A DNA stretch of 64,000 nt from Gloeotrichia echinulata CP02 (GCA_038087035.1 CP051187.1:4965001-5029000); one strand, 5' to 3'. Positions 37,176 through 46,704 are shown, counted from the first letter of the stretch. Numbers and translations are program-made. The notes: a model not told the origin generated them from the letters alone.

Positions 37176-37544
37176 ATGAGTACATTATTTAACTTACTCG
37201 AAAAAATTAAAACCAAACCAGGCTTATATTTGGGAACAGCATCTATCAGTAATTTACGGATGTTTATCTTGGGATATCGCTTTTCTCGCTCTGAATTAGG
37301 TATTACTAATACTGAAACTGAAAGTGATTTTCATAAAAACTTTCAACCTTGGCTACAAAACCGCTTATCTATCCATACCGTTAATGCTTGGGATAAAATC
37401 ATTTTACTCACCTGTATTGATGAAAAAGCTGCATTTGATTACTTTTTTCAATTACTAGATGAATTTATCCAAAGAGACAAAAGCCAGGATATTGAACCAA
37501 TTCTGGCTGAACCATCTTCTGAAAATTCTCAAAAAGCTGCCTGA
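37176..37544 (+). CDS. Presumed immunity protein of the papain-fold toxin
   Basis: 122 residues from MSTLFNLLEKIKTKPGLYLG; GGAG at 37163-37166 fits this ATG better than the one at 37161. Acidic, helical, soluble protein (KIILLTCIDEKAAFDYFFQLLDEFI). It starts 24 bp after the toxin stop, the usual toxin-immunity order. The frame is intact although the toxin is broken. Assignment is by position. Confidence 0.6.
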   Translation: MSTLFNLLEKIKTKPGLYLGTASISNLRMFILGYRFSRSELGITNTETESDFHKNFQPWLQNRLSIHTVNAWDKIILLTCIDEKAAFDYFFQLLDEFIQRDKSQDIEPILAEPSSENSQKAA

Positions 37545-37765
37545 AGAATAACACATCCTCTTAGTGTACTTGGTTGTTTCTGTTGCAATTATTTTTTCAA
37601 GTGCGATACCGAAGCGCGACCTAGTAATCGCACTTCTCAAAGATGTTTAACAGATGCGATCGCTTGATTACAGTCCACAATCTTGGTGCGTTAAGAGGAA
37701 TTTATCAGCAGATTAATCAGGAATGTTGTGGGGAAAGCAGCCTACAAGATCGACTGGGCTGCTGG

Positions 37766-38026
37766 TTAAAGCTTATCAATTAGCTTGTCATATTCTGCAT
37801 GATTTCCGATCCAAAACCAAGAAATACCGCTTTCCACCTCAACTCCTAAAGCGCGATAGTCTAATCCTGCTCGAACTGACCAGTACTTTTTACCGATCTT
37901 CTTGAAGTATAATCATGGATGAGATGGATCAGCTTTCAAAAGTTCGTAACACTGATCTGCTGTCTGGTGAGCATTCTTGGGCAAATCTTCATAGCACTTC
38001 CAAAATCTTCGCGTTGTGTAATGCAT
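37766..38026 (-). pseudogene. RelE/ParE-like toxin with internal stop
   Basis: Starts ATG at 38026 overlapping the antitoxin stop. Reads MHYTTRRFWKCYEDLPKNAHQ to LLKADPSHP, then TGA (37913-37915) where the family usually has serine, then LYFKKIGKKYWSVRAGLDYR, WFWIGNHAEYDKLI to a stop at 37766. A single TCA to TGA change explains the loss. Confidence 0.82.
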
Positions 38027-38226
38027 CAGAGTTCTCGGCAATGTCCCGCTTTAAACTCAGCGATCGCTTCTTGGGCCAAAGCCTCCAGTTTGCAGTCTGC
38101 GATGTCTTGTTCTAGTTGCTCATCCCAACGCTGGTAGTCTACTTCTAAAATCCATTGCCGGAGTCGCTGAAACTGCTCTGGTGGAAGCCTCAGAATAGCT
38201 GCTTCAATTTGTTCAATGGTTGACAT
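38026..38226 (-). CDS. Antitoxin partner of the RelE-like toxin
   Basis: 66 residues: MSTIEQIEAAILRLPPEQFQRLRQWILEVDYQRWDEQLEQDIADCKL, ending EAIAEFKAGHCREL. This EqIexAIxxLPpeef pattern is the common cyanobacterial antitoxin that precedes a RelE/ParE toxin. Intact, whereas the toxin carries a nonsense codon. Confidence 0.8.
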   Translation of the reverse strand: MSTIEQIEAAILRLPPEQFQRLRQWILEVDYQRWDEQLEQDIADCKLEALAQEAIAEFKAGHCREL

Positions 38227-38314
38227 ATCAGATTATAGTTCTTTGACTTCAGTCACATTATAGCTTTGCCGAGAGAATCAACTCTTCCGTGATTTCATAT
38301 GCTCTAAATTCCAC

Positions 38315-38520
38315 AGCCTTGTGTACGTGGCTTGCGAATTACAGTTTATGAGGTGCTTGAATACCTAGCTTCCGAGATGACCGAAGCAGAAATTCTGGAT
38401 GATTTTCCCGATCTGACGCGAGAAGATTTAAAAGCTTGTATTGCTTATGCGGCTGACCGTGAACGTCGGCTGATGATTTCTCTATTATCAGCATGAAATT
38501 AGTGTTTGATGAAAACGTAA
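38315..38520 (+). pseudogene. Second, truncated DUF433-DUF5615 pair
   Basis: 38315-38496 is almost identical to 34129-34308 but lacks the first ~17 codons. The toxin start (MKLVFDEN) follows with the same ATGA overlap and is lost after ~9 codons at ~38520, where a GGTGCGTT...AACGCACC inverted repeat begins. A partial duplication of the cassette at 34078. Confidence 0.8.
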
Positions 38521-38549
38521 TAAGGTGCGTTACATTCCATTAACGCACC

Positions 38550-39578
38550 CTACAAGATCGGCGCTCGCACTTGTGGTATTCCTTTATTGTTAGATAATTC
38601 AGTCAATATTCGTTTATTTTTGATTAAAATCCTAAAATATGGACATTTTCCATTTATTGACAAATCTTTTTCATCATTCCCTTTTCTGAATTTAATTATT
38701 TCAAACTGATCGGGATTGAATTTATGTAGAAATGTTATAGGTACACCCATAAATCCTTTGTAGTCTAATGGTATGTCTTGTGTTTTATTAACATTAATAC
38801 CATCATAGTTGTCATAATGGGGGTATTCAATTTCGTTTCCAAAATATCTCTTTGTGAGAGTAATATATTCGTGTCGTTTAAAAGTGTCTAAATTAGTTAA
38901 CCATAGACAATTGTTTGGAGAAACTATTCTATTTCCAGAGCTATCAATCCTAGTCTCTGTGCCATAGAGTTCATAGTATTCGGGGACAATAAAACCTGAA
39001 ATACCTCTGCCAAGGTTTATTCCTAACCACGCCTTGTTTTCCTTAATTAACTTAAATATTTCTTTATAGGTGATGGCATTAATATTGCCAATTATTAAGA
39101 ATTTTTTATCGTATTTAATTAATTGAGCCACATACTCCCTAAATAATGAAAATGGAGGATTAGTAACAACAATATCGGATTGCTTTAATAGTTCGATACT
39201 TTCAGCACTACGAAAATCGCCATCACCTTTAAAATGAACGATGTCAGTTGAACTTGGTTTAATTCTTTCTCCCTCTACACCTGTATATTCAAAGAAAAAA
39301 CCATTTTCAACTTCTTCGGTATTAAACAAATCCTTTTCTTGTTTTCTATAACAAGCAGTTATTAGTTTTTTAATACCCAATTCTGCGAAATTTGATGCGA
39401 AGTAATTAAAAAAATTGCTAATCCGAGCATCATCGCAATTACAAAAAACTACTTTATTTTGAAAATGACTTTTATAATGTTTTAACTCATTTTCTATATC
39501 TGAAAGCTGTGTATAAAACTCGTCATTTTTGTTTTGTTTTGCTTTTTTCAACAAAGAGTGCTGTACTTTTCTTGCCAT
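38550..39578 (-). CDS. EcoRI-type adenine-specific DNA methyltransferase
   Basis: 342 residues from MARKVQHSLLKKAKQNKNDEFY (ATG 39578). It follows M.EcoRI along its whole length: CNCDDARISNFFNYFA, VVTNPPFSLFREY (NPPF catalytic motif), LGINLGRGISGFIVPEYYE, ISPNNCLWLTNLD, PITFLHKFNPDQFE. M.EcoRI methylates the second A of GAATTC. The C-terminus has ~18 extra residues beyond the usual ILIKNKR end. Follows the endonuclease gene after 12 bp, as in the EcoRI operon. Confidence 0.93.
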   Translation of the reverse strand: MARKVQHSLLKKAKQNKNDEFYTQLSDIENELKHYKSHFQNKVVFCNCDDARISNFFNYFASNFAELGIKKLITACYRKQEKDLFNTEEVENGFFFEYTGVEGERIKPSSTDIVHFKGDGDFRSAESIELLKQSDIVVTNPPFSLFREYVAQLIKYDKKFLIIGNINAITYKEIFKLIKENKAWLGINLGRGISGFIVPEYYELYGTETRIDSSGNRIVSPNNCLWLTNLDTFKRHEYITLTKRYFGNEIEYPHYDNYDGINVNKTQDIPLDYKGFMGVPITFLHKFNPDQFEIIKFRKGNDEKDLSINGKCPYFRILIKNKRILTELSNNKGIPQVRAPIL

Positions 39579-39590
39579 TATCAACCCGTA

Positions 39591-40427
39591 TTATTCGTTA
39601 TTGGTAATTTGGTCAAATATTTCACAACCTAATGCCTTAAGAGAGGACTTAGACACTTCAATCATAATATCAAACATTTTTTGTTCATCCCATTTTTCTC
39701 CATTTCCTTGTGTATAAATTGAAGCTGCTTGAAGCATAATTGTTTTATCATGATGCTTAACAAATTTATTTTTACACAAATTAGTGTTAATTGGCATTCC
39801 ATAATTTGCAGAGGTCAATCTATCTAATCTATTTAGCGTCCCTGAATTATAATCAAGAGTTACCACCCCTCCATCAGGTCTTTTAATTGAAATAGTTTCA
39901 GTTAGAAAATTTGACCCTTCCAGAAATAAGATGTAGGGAAAATGGGATTCAGATAGCATAAAATTAGCAATTTCTGATATGTTTTTATGAGATCTTTCTA
40001 TTGCGTTACCAGCAGCCATCAAGTCTTGATCATTATATTTACCAACTCGGTTTCCTTTTTGGATATTTTCAATGTCTTGCCCTTGATGTTTAGCTTCCGT
40101 TACAAGCACCACCCTCCAATTACCGTTATCGTCTTTTACTTCAATTATTCCACCATCAGGTTTAATACTTGAATTTGGCACAAAAAGTGTTTGTCCTAAT
40201 TCTGAATCAAGTTTCTGTAACGCTTCGTTTATTTCTTTTTTACTTATGCTTGTTTTGTATCTAAAAGATAATTGAGGAAATTCCTTTTCAAGCTTTTTAA
40301 TTACACGGGATGAAATTTCTCTAACTGCTATATCGTGGGACTTTGCTTCATTTCCAAATATACTAACTACACCTTGAGACTCTTTATGTTGATTCGTTAA
40401 TCTTTTTGATTGATTTTTTTTAGACAT
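39591..40427 (-). CDS. EcoRI-type restriction endonuclease
   Basis: 278 residues, close in length to EcoRI (277) and colinear with it from MSKKNQSKRLTNQHKESQGV. The catalytic D91, E111 and K113 (KPDGG, TEAKHQG) fall at the same numbers as in EcoRI. So do the recognition elements M137-R145 (MAAGNAIER) and R200/R203 (LNRLDRL). The predicted target is therefore GAATTC. Lies within the hupL excision element upstream of its methyltransferase. Low G+C beside its neighbours suggests transfer from another lineage. Confidence 0.94.
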   Translation of the reverse strand: MSKKNQSKRLTNQHKESQGVVSIFGNEAKSHDIAVREISSRVIKKLEKEFPQLSFRYKTSISKKEINEALQKLDSELGQTLFVPNSSIKPDGGIIEVKDDNGNWRVVLVTEAKHQGQDIENIQKGNRVGKYNDQDLMAAGNAIERSHKNISEIANFMLSESHFPYILFLEGSNFLTETISIKRPDGGVVTLDYNSGTLNRLDRLTSANYGMPINTNLCKNKFVKHHDKTIMLQAASIYTQGNGEKWDEQKMFDIMIEVSKSSLKALGCEIFDQITNNE

Positions 40428-40500
40428 ATTGTTTCCTTACTATTACCTCATTTTTACTTAAAACTTTCGGTACTTTGTTCTCTTTATGTATAACTATATA

Positions 40501-40748
40501 TTATACAGAAACTTTCTGTATAACACTTTTAAATACAGGTATATAGTAAACATTACAGGCGATTCTTGTCAAGTTATACAGAATTTTTCTGCATAATATC
40601 CCTATTGGCGCGTTATACAGAAATTTTCCTTATAATACACCCGTGAAGTGGGATTATATAGAATTTTTCCGTATATCCCTTGGTATTATCCAGAATTTTT
40701 CTGTGTAATACCCCTGTTTAGAGTATCATACAGAATTTTTCCGTATAA
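40501..40748. repeat. Array of six 23-bp palindromic repeats
   Basis: Copies start at 40501, 40574, 40613, 40654, 40686 and 40726 (spacing 73, 39, 41, 32, 40). The first is a perfect palindrome, TTATACAGAAA-C-TTTCTGTATAA; the others are degenerate (core CAGAAWTTTTC). Copies 2-6 are followed by a shared AATAYCCC-like tail. The array lies between the start of the endonuclease gene and xisC. It could be operators, iterons or recombination sites. Confidence 0.85.
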
Positions 40749-40820
40749 TATCCTATGGAACAACGTCCTAAAAAACTGCTCTGGTACAAGATGTGATCAG
40801 GCTTAAGCACTATTGGATTG

Positions 40821-42281
40821 TTAGACATTATCCGAAAATTTAAACTTTTCCACCTCCAACTTCAACCTTTCATTCTTCATCCGTAACGCCAATATTTCAT
40901 TCTTCTGCAACTCAATTAAAGCCTTCTGACTAATTACCTCACCAAAGGCTTTCTTCCGATTTTCAATCCCAAACCATCTTTGATAGGTTTTTGTATGTTC
41001 ATCAACAGTATGACCTAAATTGTCTGCTGCGGCTTTAATCGGTATTCCCTGCAGATGCGCTCGAATCGCGCAAGCATGACGCAAATCGTAGGGTTGAAAC
41101 TCAATTCCCACTTTTCTAAACCATCTGGATATATCTCTCCGCATCCAATTAATATTTTGCACAGATGCAATTTTTGCTACCTTTTGTTCTAAAATATTTA
41201 ATGGCTTGGGATTTTGTAAGTCAAATAATTCTATCCATTCAGGTACAAAAGGAATAACTTCTCGATATCCAGTTTTTGTATTTTTATTCACTTTCCAAGT
41301 ATGGTCTATATTTTGGGAAGACATCCACCAATTAATATCTGGTTGCACAAATAGTTCCCTTGGTCTTAACCCATAAGTCGCCAACATTCCATATACCCAA
41401 CGCCACATTTCCCATGTGTCGATTTCATCACTGATGTTTGTATTTTTGCGGTTGAGGGCGAATTTTTCAAATAGTTCAAAAGCAGATACTATTTTATCAT
41501 CTTCGGGGATTTGTCGATGGGCTGGGGTGACATTATCCCTTGTGACATCGAGTGTAAATCCTAACTGAAAGGTTTTAATAAAAACAGAAGTTACGGCAAT
41601 CAGTTCATTTTTTTTGTTTCCCTGAAATGAATTAATAATTTCCTCAAAGTTATTTTTTGTAGCCAAAGTGCTTAAAGGAAAGTTTCTTTTAATAACGGAT
41701 ATGTAGTTAGCAAAAGTATTTTGACTGGTTATAGTATTCTGACGGGTTTTATAATATTTTTCCTCAAATGTATCTAATAATTCCCCAATTGTTTTTATCT
41801 CTTGCTTCTCTCTAGATTTAATTCCTAAATACTTTTCATTCCACTGGAAAGTATGACGAGCGATTAATTTACCCAACTCGTAACTTTCTTCAATTGCAGT
41901 TTTTAATCCCTCTAAATTTGCTGGTATCCCTAAAGACAAGTCATACTGCTTTTTTTCCTTACCTAAGCTGCTATCGCCTGGTTTTAACGGTAGGGTAGCT
42001 CGTAACTGGAGAGAATTGCCAGTTTGTTTAATGCTAACTCTAATTCTATCCCTTTTTAAATTAGTATTAGCTTCGACTAACTTCTGCTCAAAAACTTCTT
42101 GATACTGTAATTCTGTTGCTTTAATTTTCGCCATTGTTCCTCTGTAGCTACCGTCTGTGGTGTTGTGCGGCTCAAAGTCTGCAAACATATCGGCGAACAA
42201 GTCCGTTGAGTCTGCGTTTGCATACTCATGTGTAGATGGGGAGCCATCGCAATTACCCTGGTTTTGATTTTGCCCGCTCAT
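40821..42281 (-). CDS. xisC: Tyrosine recombinase, hupL element excisase
   Basis: 486 residues of the XisA/XisC family. C-terminal catalytic domain: TYGLRPRELF (Arg I), PYDLRHACAIRAHLQGIP (box II, with Tyr in place of the usual His of HxxR), DNLGHTVDEHTKTYQRW (nucleophilic Tyr). The His-to-Tyr change is, as I recall, a mark of XisA and XisC. It lies 115 bp from the right core site and should excise the element during heterocyst differentiation. A C-terminal coiled-coil tail (LIELQKNEILALRMKNERLKLE) is present. Confidence 0.95.
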   Translation of the reverse strand: MSGQNQNQGNCDGSPSTHEYANADSTDLFADMFADFEPHNTTDGSYRGTMAKIKATELQYQEVFEQKLVEANTNLKRDRIRVSIKQTGNSLQLRATLPLKPGDSSLGKEKKQYDLSLGIPANLEGLKTAIEESYELGKLIARHTFQWNEKYLGIKSREKQEIKTIGELLDTFEEKYYKTRQNTITSQNTFANYISVIKRNFPLSTLATKNNFEEIINSFQGNKKNELIAVTSVFIKTFQLGFTLDVTRDNVTPAHRQIPEDDKIVSAFELFEKFALNRKNTNISDEIDTWEMWRWVYGMLATYGLRPRELFVQPDINWWMSSQNIDHTWKVNKNTKTGYREVIPFVPEWIELFDLQNPKPLNILEQKVAKIASVQNINWMRRDISRWFRKVGIEFQPYDLRHACAIRAHLQGIPIKAAADNLGHTVDEHTKTYQRWFGIENRKKAFGEVISQKALIELQKNEILALRMKNERLKLEVEKFKFSDNV

Positions 42282-42395
42282 TCCCTAAATATTCCCTTAT
42301 TTATAAACTGAAATGGTGAAAATAAAATGTTATTGCCGAGCAAAATTACTTCAAAATAAGTTACTCAGGAACATTTTCAGCATACCACCAGTTGC

Positions 42396-42411
42396 CACAG
42401 CAGTTATATGG
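42396..42411. repeat. hupL element core site, right copy
   Basis: CACAGCAGTTATATGG, matching 29882-29897 base for base. Confidence 0.95.
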
Positions 42412-43496
<1,085 letters not shown>

Positions 43497-43588
43497 ACTA
43501 TGATTATGGCTAATGGCTAATTATTTTTGAGTTAGTCATTAGCTGTATTTTTTATAATGTTAAATATTATGCCATGAGGGAATAGTGT

Positions 43589-43771
43589 ATGACTATAACT
43601 ATAGAGGCTGTTTATGAACAAGGAATACTCAGGTTATTACAGCCAATTCCATTAGCCGAAGGAACTCGTGTTGAAGTCACGGTGATTTCAACTGAAGCAA
43701 AATCACAGAAAAAAACTCCTGCAGAGATTCTAGCGAAAATTGCTGCCATGCCCATAGAAGCTACTATCTAA
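43589..43771 (+). CDS. DUF104 (AF2212-like) antitoxin
   Basis: 60 residues: MTITIEAVYEQGILRLLQPIPLAEGTRVEVTVI, a standard DUF104 beta-hairpin protein. A PIN toxin usually follows; here a Uma2-family gene follows instead, 5 bp after the stop. Confidence 0.85.
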   Translation: MTITIEAVYEQGILRLLQPIPLAEGTRVEVTVISTEAKSQKKTPAEILAKIAAMPIEATI

Positions 43772-43776
43772 AACCT

Positions 43777-44355
43777 ATGATTCAGTCTTATATTAAACGC
43801 CTAACCTTGGAGGAATTTCTCGCCCTTTCCGAAGGTGATGTTACATACGAATTTGTTAACGGTGAAGCTGTTCCCAAATATAAAAATGATGAAATGTCTC
43901 CTAAATTTTTTCATTCTAGGGTTCAAAAAACTTTAGTGATTCTTCTAGACCAATGCTTTCATAATCAAGGTCGTTTAGAAGTTGAATGGGCTGTTAAATT
44001 ACAACTGGAAAATGAAGATTGGATACCCGTACCTGATTTAACATATGTTTCTTATAACCGTCTTGCTGCTGATTGGTTAGAAGATGAGGCTTGTCCCATT
44101 GCACCGGAATTAGTTATTGAAATTATCTCACCTGGGCAAACTTTCGGGGAAATGACCCAAAAAGCCACAGATTATCTAAAAGCTGGTGTTTCTCGTGTTT
44201 GGGTAGTTGATACAAAAGCTAAAACTATAACTGTATTTGCGCCATCTTCTTTGCCTATTACTTATCGAGGTAATCAAGTAATTACTGATGAATTGCTACC
44301 CGAATTAGAAATAACCCCTAACGCCATTTTTCAACGTGCTGGATTAAATCCCTAA
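43777..44355 (+). CDS. Uma2-family putative endonuclease (DUF820)
   Basis: 192 residues with TLEEFLALSEGDVTYEFVNGEAV at the start and the PD-(D/E)XK-like core WIPVPDLTYVS, PELVIEIISPGQ, YLKAGVSRVWVVDTKAKTITVF. Uma2 proteins are abundant in cyanobacteria; their role is unclear. Probably co-transcribed with the DUF104 gene. Confidence 0.9.
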   Translation: MIQSYIKRLTLEEFLALSEGDVTYEFVNGEAVPKYKNDEMSPKFFHSRVQKTLVILLDQCFHNQGRLEVEWAVKLQLENEDWIPVPDLTYVSYNRLAADWLEDEACPIAPELVIEIISPGQTFGEMTQKATDYLKAGVSRVWVVDTKAKTITVFAPSSLPITYRGNQVITDELLPELEITPNAIFQRAGLNP

Positions 44356-44411
44356 AATTATATTTGACTAGTTCTCAGGCTGGGAGGCTGCGCCTCTAAA
44401 GGCATGATAAA

Positions 44412-45101
44412 TTACCATTTTACATAATTGATTATCGGATTCATCAACATATTTATGAAGTATCTATCCAAAAATAGCCAATCAAACCAAAACCAAATAT
44501 GAAGAATTGCTATGACCCAAAACACAACTTGATAAGAAGTTTTGCTGCTTTTGTGACGTAGTTGTTGTTGGGCAACAAACCCACCTAACCAACCACCCAT
44601 TAATTCGCATAAATGCAAATTATTCTCTGGTACTCTCCATTTTCCTTGTTTGGCACGAGATTTATCATCAGCGTAGAGTGCAAAAGTCAGTAAACTCATG
44701 ACCGGATAAAGGATAAGAGGAATTAGATTACCACTTCTTAGTGCAAGATGGATGGAACCATACCCAGGTAATAGAGATAGTAGAAAAGTTTTTAATACTA
44801 ATGATGGAGATATGACTACAGATTTCGCTCTCAAGCTTTTGGATATAGTAGCAGATGAAAAATCAGGTGTATGTTTTGAGATAACGCCTTCAATCAAAGC
44901 ATTATAGGCACGTACCTTGCCGTTTTTATCATTTGTGACTTGATAATAAATGAAATCACCAACTTGGGGACGAAAGTTAACGTCTTTAAATCCAGTTATG
45001 TGAATAAAAACTTGTTGACCACCATCGCTGGGTTGTATGAAACCAAACCCCCGATCATCTTTCCATGAGATTAATTGACCTTTACTTGAAACAGGTTTCA
45101 T
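44412..45101 (-). CDS. Cold-shock-like domain plus DUF1294 membrane protein
   Basis: 229 residues from MKPVSSKGQLISWKDDRGFGFIQPSDGG, a cold-shock OB fold with RNP1-like GFGFI, then a linker and a DUF1294 membrane part (SGNLIPLILYPVMSLLTFALYADDKSRAKQGKWRVPENNLHLCELMGGWLGGFVAQ, 3-4 helices). This fusion is common in bacteria. ATG at 45101 preferred over 45107. Confidence 0.88.
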   Translation of the reverse strand: MKPVSSKGQLISWKDDRGFGFIQPSDGGQQVFIHITGFKDVNFRPQVGDFIYYQVTNDKNGKVRAYNALIEGVISKHTPDFSSATISKSLRAKSVVISPSLVLKTFLLSLLPGYGSIHLALRSGNLIPLILYPVMSLLTFALYADDKSRAKQGKWRVPENNLHLCELMGGWLGGFVAQQQLRHKSSKTSYQVVFWVIAILHIWFWFDWLFLDRYFINMLMNPIINYVKW

Positions 45102-45408
45102 AAACAAATAGTATTTCTATACCTATTGTATATTATACCCATGTCTATACAGAAACATAACACTTAAGTAGGCATCATTAACTGCGTACACCAAAACCGA
45201 TGAAAAACTTAGCATTTCCCCTCTATCTCGTGGTAGAGGGGTTAGGGGTGGGGGCTTAAAAGTTTGCGGTTGGGAATTTTTATTTGGAAAATTTAATATT
45301 TCAATTATTTATGCAAAATTCGTAACTTAACACACCAAAAATTATAGAAACGATGCGCTAGTCTGGCTTTAATGCACTTCACTAAACATTAATTTCTAAG
45401 GTAAGCTT
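45102..45408. other. Intergenic, no gene seen
   Basis: Holds a TTTCCCCTCTATCTCG...GGTAGAGGGGTTAGGG hairpin (about 45210-45258) and AT-rich DNA. Confidence 0.45.
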
Positions 45409-45831
45409 GTGCCTGATTTAGAACTACACAAATATCTTCCTCTCCTTCCCGAAATAGCACTGCAAGAGTTCACAGAATGGTGTATTTTAGAGCAGGCAAA
45501 AGCAGCAGGATATAAATTGACTCCCGATACAAGAAAGTTAAATAACTTACCACCAGGAGAATATATTCCCAAATTAATTGACCAATTTATGAAAGTGAAA
45601 CCAGACCCGATTAAAGCTGGACTAGTAGCAGTAATGGCTGGACATGAAGCTGATAAACACGCTTTATCTGGGTTGGCGATCGCCGTTGATTTTGTCTCAC
45701 TTTATGTCAAGTATTTAACGCCTCCAGACGGTAAAAGTCCAGAGCAAGCAGAGGCGATATTAACTCAAGCATCACAACAGCAGTATGAGAAATTATCTCA
45801 AATTGCTGAAAAATATGGCATAAAGTTTTAG
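45409..45831 (+). CDS. Hypothetical helical protein
   Basis: 140 residues from a GTG start (no ATG preserves the N-terminus). Mostly helical: PEIALQEFTEWCILEQAKAAGYKL, IKAGLVAVMAGHEADKHALSGLAIAVDFVSLYVKYL. No family recognised. Confidence 0.65.
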   Translation: MPDLELHKYLPLLPEIALQEFTEWCILEQAKAAGYKLTPDTRKLNNLPPGEYIPKLIDQFMKVKPDPIKAGLVAVMAGHEADKHALSGLAIAVDFVSLYVKYLTPPDGKSPEQAEAILTQASQQQYEKLSQIAEKYGIKF

Positions 45832-45906
45832 TTTACAGTTGATAGCCACGTAGTAAGTAATTAAGTGCTTACTACCGTGGATAAGAGAGGAAAATTTGAT
45901 ATTTAG

Positions 45907-46125
45907 TCAGACAATTTGAAGTGTACTTGGTTCTGGGATAGATTCACCTTCTGCTTGCCAAGCTTCTACGTACATTTCAATCACTTCTTCGCCATTGCGA
46001 ATTGCTTCCTCACGAGTTTTACCGTGAGTACAAGGCATAATCACGCGGTCTGCAAACTCTGGAATTGTGACTAAAAAAAGCTGATCTTCATCAGACCATT
46101 GAACAATCATGCTATATTGACTCAT
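45907..46125 (-). CDS. hicB: HicB-family antitoxin
   Basis: 72 residues: MSQYSMIVQWSDEDQLFLVTIPEFADRVIMPCTHGKTREEAIRNGEEVIEMYVEAW, the HicB partial RNase H-like fold. Follows hicA with ATGA overlap. Intact, unlike the broken toxin systems within the hupL element. Confidence 0.9.
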   Translation of the reverse strand: MSQYSMIVQWSDEDQLFLVTIPEFADRVIMPCTHGKTREEAIRNGEEVIEMYVEAWQAEGESIPEPSTLQIV

Positions 46126-46346
46126 AAGTTTTCATCCTCCCTTAACTCTTCCAGTTCAGCTAATAACTTTTCTAACTGTTTTTCTAGGTAAAGTGGTACA
46201 TCATCTCCATTTTTACCTGAAATTGTCAGTGTTTTTTGGAGGATAGGGTGTCGCCATCGCTCATGGCTACCTTTACCGCGCTTGGGTAGATAAACAAATC
46301 CTTCACGTGTAATCTGAGCTTTGAACTCCCGAATTTTTCTGGGCAT
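46122..46346 (-). CDS. hicA: HicA-family mRNA interferase toxin
   Basis: 74 residues with the double-stranded-RNA-binding-like fold and catalytic His: REGFVYLPKRGKGSHERWRHP, then LEKQLEKLLAELEE. HicA cleaves mRNA unless held by HicB. Overlaps hicB by 4 bp, toxin first. Confidence 0.9.
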   Translation of the reverse strand: MPRKIREFKAQITREGFVYLPKRGKGSHERWRHPILQKTLTISGKNGDDVPLYLEKQLEKLLAELEELREDENL

Positions 46347-46497
46347 GGATTTTGTCTAAGTAAGTCGGTAATTGCACCAAACTATATTATGAAACGTAAA
46401 TATGCCTAAAATCCTTACCAATGACCAATAACCAATGACAAATGACAACCAAAGCCAGTAATGTTTATTTGCGCCGACCTACTTACTCTGAGATCAC

Positions 46498-46704
46498 TTA
46501 ACTTTGATGTTTACTTATCTGCTGGCGAATAGCTGCTTGAATCTTGATATCAAAGTCAGGATCATCCACTGTCGTAATAACTTCGAGTGAACGTTCTCGA
46601 CGCCGTTCTAAATAAGCTTGAAGTGCAGCTTTATCTTCCCGATGCTCAAGGAAATACTCTCTCAACTGTTGGTCAGACATAGCCGCATAATCAATTTGAC
46701 TCAT
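46498..46704 (-). CDS. DUF6887-like small protein
   Basis: 68 residues: MSQIDYAAMSDQQLREYFLEHREDKAALQAYLERR, typical of a small cyanobacterial family usually found with a second small gene. Its ATG overlaps the TAA of the upstream gene (46704-46880). Confidence 0.7.
   Translation of the reverse strand: MSQIDYAAMSDQQLREYFLEHREDKAALQAYLERRRERSLEVITTVDDPDFDIKIQAAIRQQISKHQS

Larger units (their letters stand above)
29882..42411. mobile_element. hupL excision element (XisC type, 12.5 kb)
   Basis: Bounded by perfect 16-bp direct repeats within hupL; excision would remove 12,514 bp. Contents from left: repeats, two tandem AAA-PD(D/E)XK genes, several toxin-antitoxin remnants, a broken papain-fold toxin with an intact presumed immunity gene, an EcoRI-like restriction-modification pair, a palindrome array and xisC at the right edge. 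Larger than the ~9.4 kb element of PCC 7120, with different-looking cargo. Confidence 0.95.

Noticed and set aside
40501..40748. Palindrome array read as rho-independent terminators
   Set aside because: Palindromes are AT-rich with no GC stem, occur six times, and lie upstream of the endonuclease start rather than after a gene.
42408..42411. ATG at 42408 as a real start of a short hydrogenase gene
   Set aside because: It is the Met codon of HSSYM within the recombination core; the fragment only makes sense joined to 29387-29897.
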